In this document: positions 23,183-30,800 of the stretch, piece by piece
Numbering within the stretch: the first letter of the stretch is position 1
Layout of the letters: every line of letters starts with the position of its first letter
Assembly: GCA_003153435.1 (NCBI GenBank)
Contig: PLYR01000034.1
Coordinates: forward strand, 1-34,108
Length of the DNA: 34,108 nt
Source: Bacteroidota bacterium
GTDB taxonomy: Bacteria; Bacteroidota; Bacteroidia; Palsa-965
Reading direction: 5' to 3'
Position numbers and translations under genes: made by a program
The notes under the pieces: model-generated
The model's database searches: none
Told to the model about the DNA's origin: nothing
Seen by the model: only the letters and a program-made list of their open reading frames with translations

Positions 23183-23245
23183 CTTTGCGCTTTTTGCGTC
23201 TTTGCGGTTGAAGTAAATTCACCGTAAAGGCGCAAGGACGCTTAG
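23183..23245. repeat. REP-like imperfect palindrome between the two YceI genes
   Basis: The left arm (23183-23212, containing TTTGCGTCTTTGCGGTTGAA) and right arm (23218-23245, containing TTCACCGTAAAGGCGCAAGG) are imperfect reverse complements separated by a 5-base spacer. TTTGCG/CGCAAA-type submotifs recur within each arm. The unit resembles the TTTGCGTCTTTGCGGTT-type intergenic repeats I recall from Bacteroidota genomes. It ends 10 bases before the second YceI ATG and could limit read-through or translation. Confidence 0.6.
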
Positions 23246-23255
23246 GGCTGGCAAA

Positions 23256-23798
23256 ATGAAAAAGATATCCTATCTGATCCTCCTGATCATTTCCCTTACC
23301 GGATATGCATTTGTCTGTCTTTTAACACAGAACTGGGACCTGAACACCGGATATGTTGTGAAGTTCGTCAACCCGGAAGCAACAGGTACGTTTGAGAAGA
23401 TGACAGCGGAAATCAGTTTTGATGAAAAAGACCTGCCCAATTCTCATTTTGATGTTCGTATTGATGTGAATTCAATTAATCTGGGAAGCCCGGAATTAAG
23501 TAAACAAGCTTTAAGTCCGGATATGCTTAATGCCCATAAATTCCCGCTGATTCACTTTGTTTCTTCAGCAGTTCAGAAAGCTGGTACTGGATATATTGTC
23601 AAAGGAAGCCTGGAGCTGCATGGTGTTAAAAAGGATATTGAGATACCTTTTACTTTCCTGACTAAAGTTTTCAAAGGAGGATTTGAAATAAAAGCCAAAG
23701 ATTACGGAATCAACAGTCTTGGCAATGGTCAGGAAGATATTCTGAAGTTAGATCTATCGGTTCTAGTCAAAGAAGCCCCTGCCCAATCAGGGAAATAA
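23256..23798 (+). CDS. Second, divergent YceI-like protein
   Basis: A 180-residue secreted or anchored protein. Signal segment residues 1-24 (LILLIISLTGYAFVCLL) contain a cysteine at residue 21 without a typical lipobox context. YceI-like features are NWDLNTGYVVKFVNPEATGTFEKM, LSPDMLNAHKFPLIHFVSSAV (matching the central D-x-L-x-A-x-K-F-P-x-I-x-F pattern), GSLELHGVKKDIEIPFTF and the terminal KAKDYGINSLG. It is clearly more diverged than its neighbour at 22598 and lacks the K-R-D-E-H-L wording. It may bind a different lipid, and read-through from the first YceI gene is possible despite the hairpin between them. A terminator follows. Confidence 0.8.
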   Translation: MKKISYLILLIISLTGYAFVCLLTQNWDLNTGYVVKFVNPEATGTFEKMTAEISFDEKDLPNSHFDVRIDVNSINLGSPELSKQALSPDMLNAHKFPLIHFVSSAVQKAGTGYIVKGSLELHGVKKDIEIPFTFLTKVFKGGFEIKAKDYGINSLGNGQEDILKLDLSVLVKEAPAQSGK

Positions 23799-23844
23799 GC
23801 CTAATTTCTAATAAAAAGGCAAGATTTGCAGAACATATTTTGAG

Positions 23845-23864
23845 AGCCCGGAAGGGCTTTTTTT
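23845..23864 (+). terminator. Intrinsic terminator after the YceI pair
   Basis: AGCCC (23845-23849) pairs with GGGCT (23854-23858) around a GGAA tetraloop, followed by a run of seven T residues. It lies 47 bases after the stop of the second YceI gene. Confidence 0.75.
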
Positions 23865-23989
23865 GTGGAATGCATTTCGAACTTTTTTTTACTGAAATTC
23901 CCCTTTTTCAGGCGTTTTAGGCTTAGTTTATGAAGAATTGTATGTTGAAAGGATTTCAGTTTGCCTAGTGTATTAAGGAAAAAATAGCT

Positions 23990-23997
23990 TAAATTTG
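23990..23997 (+). promoter_or_regulatory. Possible -7 box for the 13-PKD gene
   Basis: TAAATTTG matches TAnnTTTG and lies 18 bases before the ATG at 24016. The nearest upstream TTG (23961-23963) is 26 bases away, slightly more than the usual 17-23. Confidence 0.4.
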
Positions 23998-24015
23998 TTT
24001 AGAACCCCTGATAAC

Positions 24016-27000
24016 ATGATGAAACGAGTACCTCGTTTATGGCTTTTCTTTGCTATTTTCTTGTTATCCGTGTCCCCGATGATGGGAGGGGTCGTGGCCA
24101 ATTTCTCGTCAAACGTTAATTCTGGTTGCAGTCCCCTTACCGTTAATTTCACAGATCACTCTACAGGAGGACCTACTTCCTGGCACTGGACTTTCGGTAA
24201 CACCAATAACTCGAACAGCCAGAATCCATCTGCTGTTTATAGCTTACCGGGTACTTACACTGCAACTTTGGTTGTTACTAATGGTCCTTCGACTGACTCT
24301 ATGAAGGAAGTGATAACCGTTTATGCAAACCCGGTTGCTGCTTTTTCAAATACATCCCCGACCTGCGTCGGTCAGAATATTACATTTACGGACCATTCGG
24401 TTGCAGGAAGTGGACCGATTTCAAGCTGGCACTGGGATTTTGGAGACGGAAGCAATGCCAATACGGCTAATACAGCAAACCATATATACTCCTCTCCCGG
24501 AAACTACCCTTCCAGCCTGATCGTTACCGATACTCATGGTTGTAGCTCCAGTGCTGTGGTTTCTGTAGTTGTGAATGCAATTCCTGTCGCCGCTTTTTCA
24601 GGTACCCCTTTAACTTCTTGCACGGCACCGCTCCTCGTTACTTTTACGAATACCTCTACCGGAGGAGGGGCTACCTATTCCTGGAATTTTGGGGATGGAG
24701 GCAGCTCGGTACTTACAAACCCTACTCATACGTATAATGCAATAGGAAGCTATGCCGTTACACTTTATGTGACACAAAATGGATGTGTAGATTCCCTGCG
24801 CCAGCCCAATTATGTGATCATACAACAACTGGTAGCTGATTTTAAGGCCGATACTACCCGAATTTGTCTGGGTCAGAGCATCTCGTTTACGGATCTTTCT
24901 GTACCGTCTCCTTCAATATGGAACTGGTCATTTGGAGACGGGACGAATTCGGCCATACAGAACCCGGCTCATATCTACCTCGCTGTGGGCACCTATACGG
25001 TATCGCTGGCAGCATCAGATCCGGGAGGTTGTGCAAGCAATCAAGTGAAAAATAGTTATATCACCGTGTTGCCTAATCCCATTGCCGGATTTAGCAATAC
25101 CGCTACTTCTTCCTGTTCTGCTCCTTTTAGCGTAACATTTACAGACACGACGGTGGGAGCAGTATCCTGGGCATGGAGCTTTGGAGATGGAGGCACTTCC
25201 AATGCATCAAACCCTTCCCATACTTATCTTAGCAATGGAAATTATTCTGTGAAGCTGGTCATCAAAAATGCAAATGGATGTACCGACTCCATTATAAAAC
25301 CAAATCTGATTAACATTTCCCCCACCCCAGCATTTTTTATCGCGAATCCAACCCTTGGATGCATTCCTCTTACTGTAAACTTTATGGATACAACCACTAC
25401 CGGGTTCGTTCCTGCGGCCAGTTATATCTGGGATTTTGGAAATGGTACTGTAGTTACGACCGGTGTACCCACGGTTTCCAATACTTATACCTTAACCGGA
25501 GTATATACTGTTAAGCTGACTGTAATTACTTCAACCGGATGTCGCGACAGCAGCACGTTGGTTGTGAAGACTGGCACTCCTCCTGTAGCGAATTTTACCG
25601 GGGCTCCAACTACCATTTGTTTTGGTCAATCGGTTTCATTTACGGATCTGAGCACTGGAGGTGCAAACCAATGGTTGTGGACTTTTGGAGATGGAGGAAC
25701 TTCTACGGCTCAAAACCCGGCACACGTATTTACAGATACCGGTACTTTCACTATTCAGCTGATAGCCATGTTCAATGGTTGCCCGGATACGGTGAAGAGA
25801 ATAAATTACATTCAGGTAAATCCTCCTATACCAAAGTTTACGTTCACGCTGAGTTGTGTTTCGAACTTTACCGTTCAGTTTACGAATACTTCCATTGGTG
25901 CAGATTCTGTAACCTGGGATTTTGGTGACGGAACATTCGACAATACCAATAATAATTCCCCAACTCATATTTATCTCACCCGGGGTACCAAGACTATAAT
26001 TCTTACTGCTTATAATAAAGTCACGGGATGCTCTTTTTCCATTACGCATTCACTAGTGGTGGCTTTGCCTATAGCCGCATTTTCCTCCACTCCAAACCCA
26101 CCTAATGGATGTATTCCGCTTGCTATTGTCTTTCCCAATACCTCTCAGGATGGAGTCCAGTTCTTATGGAACTTCGGTGATGGGGGAACCTCCACTCTTG
26201 CATCTCCGCCACATACTTATCTGACAAAAGGTACCTATACGGTGAGCCTGACCGTGACCGATACGAATGGCTGTACAAACACTCTCACGATTCCCAATTA
26301 TGTACATGCTCTTGGTATTACTACTCCAAACTTTACGGCCACCCCTCTGACCGGATGTGCCCCGCTTTTTGTAACCTTCCAGGATTCAACCGTTTCTGAC
26401 TCGACTCTGGTACGATGGACGTGGACATTCGGAGATGGAACTCCTCCGGTTGTGTTCGGACCCACTCCGGTTAATCCGAGCCACGAATATATGCTAAGAG
26501 GAAATTATAATGTGACCTTAACAGTGGTGGATACAGATGGATGTACGGCTACCGTTACCCGCTTGAATTATATCAATCCTACAAAACCTTACCCCTCGCT
26601 CAATGTGGATACGTTTGCCTGCAAAGGAAACTCCCTCCCTTTTGATGCAAGTGCTACGACCGGAACTTCTCCGCTGACCTATAGCTGGGACTTTGGTGAC
26701 GGGAACACCGCTACTACCGCTGCCAGTTTAACGACACATACGTATGCGTCAGATAATGTCTATACGGTGACGCTTACGGTAAGTGATCCGAACGGGTGCG
26801 ACAGTGTGATCAAAAAGACAATCCGAATCCTGCAGCCAGTGGCTTCTTTCCGGGATTCTGTATTAAGCTTCGGTTGTGGAACAGAGCAGGTGCAGTTTAT
26901 TAACCAGTCGACCGGATTCGTTAACTCCTGGCAGTGGAGCTTTGGGAATGGGGCAACCTCCACCCTTCAAAACCCTGCGTATACTTATACGAGTCCTGGA

Positions 27001-27879
27001 ACTTATCAGGTAAAGTTAACGGTACATAATTTGGGTGGATGTGTCGACTCTATTGTTAAAGACAGTATTGTTGTTGTACCCGGGCCCCTCGGAACATTTA
27101 CATTTGCTCCTAAGATCGGTTGTGTACCACTGACCGTTCATTTTATAGCCTTATCGGGCAATGCAACTTATTTTACGTGGGACTTTGGTGATGGAACCGT
27201 CATCTCTCAATCACATTTTACGTCCATTTCACATACCTATACACATCCTCTGATTGTTACACCGATATTGCTTATTGGAGATACCTTGCCGAATCACAGC
27301 ATCTGTGAGCTGCCGGCAACAAATCTTACAGGAACAGTTACGGTCACTCAAAGTGTCAACCTGACGATTATCCCCGGCGGACCCATTACTATTTCGGATG
27401 ACCAGTTGCAACCCCTCAATACGGTTATTACCAGCACTACAAACAACCTGACTTATTCCTGGGGTCCGTCGCAGGGGTTGAACTGCACAAATTGCCAGGA
27501 TGTATTAGTGTCTTCGACAGGTCAGAATATGACTTATTATTTTACGGTCATAGATATTGGAAATGGAGGTTGTACCAATACGGATTCAATCCAGATTATC
27601 TATCAGAACTGTGACGCAAATCCTTTCATTCCGAATGTATTTAGTCCGAATGGAGATGGAGTGAATGATGTCTTTTATGTGGATGGAATTTGTTTCAAAA
27701 CCACCTACCGCTTTACGGTTTACGATAGGTGGGGGGTTGAAATGTTCAGTACCAGCACCCGACGTGAAGGCTGGGATGGAAGGACCACCTCCGGAGAAAA
27801 TGCACAGCCGGGAGTATACTACTACCTGGTCAATGCAGATGATAAAGTCTTTAAAGGATTTATTGAATTGATCAGATAA
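24016..27879 (+). CDS. Secreted protein of 13 PKD domains with T9SS type B (CHU_C) sorting domain
   Basis: A protein of about 1,287 residues. The ATG at 24016 (or the adjacent one at 24019) is chosen; the frame otherwise begins only with a TTG at 23995. A signal peptide (RLWLFFAIFLLSVSPMMGG) is followed by 13 tandem PKD domains of about 84 residues, each with W-x-[WF]-x-F-G-[DN]-G and a later [HY]-x-Y-x-x-x-G-x-[YF] strand. A linker with TYSWGPSQGLNCTNCQ precedes the CHU_C domain (FIPNVFSPNGDGVNDVF ... YDRWGVEMF ... GWDGR ... GVYYYLVNA). Such proteins are exported by T9SS and act as surface stalks or adhesins. No catalytic domain is present. It converges on the SprB-repeat gene with 6 bases between the stops. 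Confidence 0.92.
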   Translation: MMKRVPRLWLFFAIFLLSVSPMMGGVVANFSSNVNSGCSPLTVNFTDHSTGGPTSWHWTFGNTNNSNSQNPSAVYSLPGTYTATLVVTNGPSTDSMKEVITVYANPVAAFSNTSPTCVGQNITFTDHSVAGSGPISSWHWDFGDGSNANTANTANHIYSSPGNYPSSLIVTDTHGCSSSAVVSVVVNAIPVAAFSGTPLTSCTAPLLVTFTNTSTGGGATYSWNFGDGGSSVLTNPTHTYNAIGSYAVTLYVTQNGCVDSLRQPNYVIIQQLVADFKADTTRICLGQSISFTDLSVPSPSIWNWSFGDGTNSAIQNPAHIYLAVGTYTVSLAASDPGGCASNQVKNSYITVLPNPIAGFSNTATSSCSAPFSVTFTDTTVGAVSWAWSFGDGGTSNASNPSHTYLSNGNYSVKLVIKNANGCTDSIIKPNLINISPTPAFFIANPTLGCIPLTVNFMDTTTTGFVPAASYIWDFGNGTVVTTGVPTVSNTYTLTGVYTVKLTVITSTGCRDSSTLVVKTGTPPVANFTGAPTTICFGQSVSFTDLSTGGANQWLWTFGDGGTSTAQNPAHVFTDTGTFTIQLIAMFNGCPDTVKRINYIQVNPPIPKFTFTLSCVSNFTVQFTNTSIGADSVTWDFGDGTFDNTNNNSPTHIYLTRGTKTIILTAYNKVTGCSFSITHSLVVALPIAAFSSTPNPPNGCIPLAIVFPNTSQDGVQFLWNFGDGGTSTLASPPHTYLTKGTYTVSLTVTDTNGCTNTLTIPNYVHALGITTPNFTATPLTGCAPLFVTFQDSTVSDSTLVRWTWTFGDGTPPVVFGPTPVNPSHEYMLRGNYNVTLTVVDTDGCTATVTRLNYINPTKPYPSLNVDTFACKGNSLPFDASATTGTSPLTYSWDFGDGNTATTAASLTTHTYASDNVYTVTLTVSDPNGCDSVIKKTIRILQPVASFRDSVLSFGCGTEQVQFINQSTGFVNSWQWSFGNGATSTLQNPAYTYTSPGTYQVKLTVHNLGGCVDSIVKDSIVVVPGPLGTFTFAPKIGCVPLTVHFIALSGNATYFTWDFGDGTVISQSHFTSISHTYTHPLIVTPILLIGDTLPNHSICELPATNLTGTVTVTQSVNLTIIPGGPITISDDQLQPLNTVITSTTNNLTYSWGPSQGLNCTNCQDVLVSSTGQNMTYYFTVIDIGNGGCTNTDSIQIIYQNCDANPFIPNVFSPNGDGVNDVFYVDGICFKTTYRFTVYDRWGVEMFSTSTRREGWDGRTTSGENAQPGVYYYLVNADDKVFKGFIELIR
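24091..27360 (+). repeat. Array of 13 PKD domains (coding)
   Basis: Thirteen beta-sandwich units average about 84 residues. In units 2-12 an early cysteine (before the [PQ]-x-x-[VI]-x-F strand) is matched by a late G-C, consistent with one disulfide per domain. Unit 1 lacks the late cysteine and unit 13 has it displaced. Two subtypes mix: GC-x-P-L-x-V-x-F and IC-x-G-Q-S-[IV]-S-F. Confidence 0.85.
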
Positions 27880-27885
27880 AGATTT

Positions 27886-30800
27886 TTAATCCCTCATTAG
27901 CATGAGGAACCCTGTAAGGTCATAAGAAACTCCATCATCCCCTTGCGCTTTCAGGATATAGTAGTAAGTTCCATTAACAGCTTTTAACCCAGCCAGCGTA
28001 TATCCATCCCAACCTTGCGAAGGCGCATAAAGCTCGGCCATCATCACTCCCCATCGATCATAGATCTTGCAATTGAAAGTTGAAATCCCTCTGGAGTTGA
28101 TCTGGAAAACATCATTGGAGCCGTCTCCATTCGGAGTGAACACGTTCGGGATAATTACCCAGGATTTAACGTCTGTCACAACAATTACTCGGGTATAAAC
28201 ACTCGTGCATCCATTTGGATCGGTTACGGTTTCTGTTACCGTATAAGTACCGGCTGCTGTATAGGTATGTGTTGGGTTTTGTCCTGTTCCTGTAGAGCCT
28301 TCTCCGAATGCCCATGCCCAGGAAGTTACACCTACACTGCTGCTATCCATAAAATTGACAGCAAGGGGAGCTGTGCCTGTTACCACGTTCGGGGTAAAAT
28401 GTGCCATAACCGTATAAACGGTAACAGAGTATGTGGAGGTGGTGCTTCCGCATTGATTGCTCACCGTCACAGAATAAGTTCCAGAATTAGAAGCGTAGAT
28501 GCTGTTCGTTGAACTTCCTCCAGGGTTCCAGGAATAGGTGTAAGGAGGGCTTCCTGTGGCTTGTGCCATGAGCTTAGCAGAATCTCCTGCACATAGTGTA
28601 TTCAGTCCGGTGATCGTTACACTGGGTTGAGCAATCAATGTCACAGTTACTTTTGAGCTGTCTGTACCACAGGCATTGGTCGAATAGAGCGTATAGATCC
28701 CTGCAGCGGTAACCGTGATTGAGTCTGCAATTGAACCGGTACTCCAGGAATACGAACTTCCTCCTGAAGCGCTTAGGATGACACTTCCTCCGTTACAGAA
28801 ATTGAGGGGACCCGAATTTGCGATTACAGACACAGGGGCTATGCCGTTGTTCAGAATGGTAACAGTGGATAACGTGCTACATCCATTTGCATCCGTAACG
28901 GTGCATGTGTAAATACCCGGGCTCAGGTTTCCAGCTGATGCCGTATTTTGTCCAGTTCCTGGTGCCGGATTCCATGAATAAGAATAAGCTGCGGTGCCTC
29001 CTGAAGCCGCAATAGATGCCGCCCCGTTATTTTTTTGACAGGTAGCATTAGACGGTGTCCCGGCAGAAGTAAGAACTGGAGGTTGAGTGATGTTGAAGGT
29101 TTGAACAAGTGAACAACTGGAAGAATCAGTAATGGTGCAAGTCCAGGATCCCTGACTAAGTCCTCCCACACTGCCTGTTCCTTGTCCGCTTGCAGGTGCG
29201 GGATTCCAGGAATAAGAATAACCAGAACCTACAGTCCCTCCAGACACCGTGACCTGTGCAGTTGCATTTGAATTTCCATTACAAGAAACATTGGTATTGT
29301 TGCTAAGGGCAGAGAGTGCTCCTGGTTGTGTCAGTACAAATGTTTTTAGAACGGTACAGCCATTTGCGTCGGTGATGGTACAGCTATAAGTATTTGGACA
29401 AAGGCCAGTAAGGGAGTCGACAGTAACAGGAGAGCCTGCCCAGGAATACGTATATGGAGCGGAACCACCTGTTGCCATTGCAATAGCCTTTCCGTTACAG
29501 GCGGCATTGCAAGTAACATTGTTTTGAATGGGGACTGCAGCCAGGGGAGCTGGCTGGATAAGGGTATCAATCTGTGTAATTAGACAATTGTTATGATCGT
29601 ACACATAGCAGGTATAAGTACCCGCGCAAAGACTGCTGGCGGAATTTGTGGTATTTAAAGGATCGTTAGACCAGGAATAGGTATACGGACTTATACCACC
29701 GGATGCAGTAACGCTCATCGTTCCGTTGCAGACTCCGTTACAAACCAGATTGTTGTGTACCGCTGTTGCTGAAGGTCCTCCTGAATTGTTCACTGCTATT
29801 GTAAATTGTTGTACACAGCTGTTCTGATCAGAAACGAAAAGCGTATAGGTGCCTGCGCTTAATCCTCCGGCCAGGGTTGTGCCTTGTCCAGTGCCTGGAG
29901 CAGGATTCCAGCTATAAGTGAGTGTGCCAGTTCCGCCAGAAGCAATTCCGGTGGCACTTCCATTAGACATCCCACAGGAAGCGTTTGTGGAACTTGGTGT
30001 GGCCGTAATTGCAGGAGCTGGGGCAAGTGTTACATTCTGTGTAGTGGTACATCCATTCTGATCAGTAATATGACAAACGTAAGATCCTGCACAAAGAGAA
30101 CCAGCTGTTGCTGAAGATCCTCCGGTAGGAGACCAGGAATAAGTAAGTGTACCCGTTCCACCTGAACCATTTACCTGAGCAGTTCCGGTACAAGCTCCGT
30201 TGCAGGAGGGCGAAGCGGAGGAGGTGAGGCTGGCAGTGGGCCCCCCCGCAGTAGTAATATTTGCAGTAGTGGTTTGGCTGCATCCGTTTGCATCGTGCAC
30301 AGTAACTGAATAAGTTCCGGGGGCTAAGCCACCCGCAGTTGCAGTGCCTTGACCACTTCCAGGGGCAGGTGTCCACACATAGGTATAAGCAGGATTACCT
30401 CCTCCGGTAGTTACAGAGGCTGTTCCGGTTGAACCTGAACAGGCCGATTGGGTAGTTCCTGAAACAGAAAGTGTCAACAGAGCGGGTTGTGTAATAGTAT
30501 AAGGTGCAGAGGTGAAGGTGCATCCCTTAGAATCCGTTACCGTGCACGTATAATTCCCCGAGCAGAGTGAGCTTATCACAGATGTTGTGCCGGGGTTACC
30601 AGTCCAGGAATAGGTATAGGGTGCGGTTCCGCCAGAGCTGGAAGCTGTAGCAGTACCATTACAAACACCGTTACAACTCAAATTGGTCTGAGAAGGAGCG
30701 GTGCTAAGCGCTGAGGCAGGTTGCGAAATAGTGAATACATGGTTCACTACGCAACCCTTTGAATCATTGGTAGTACAGGTATAGGTCCCGGCTGAAAGTC

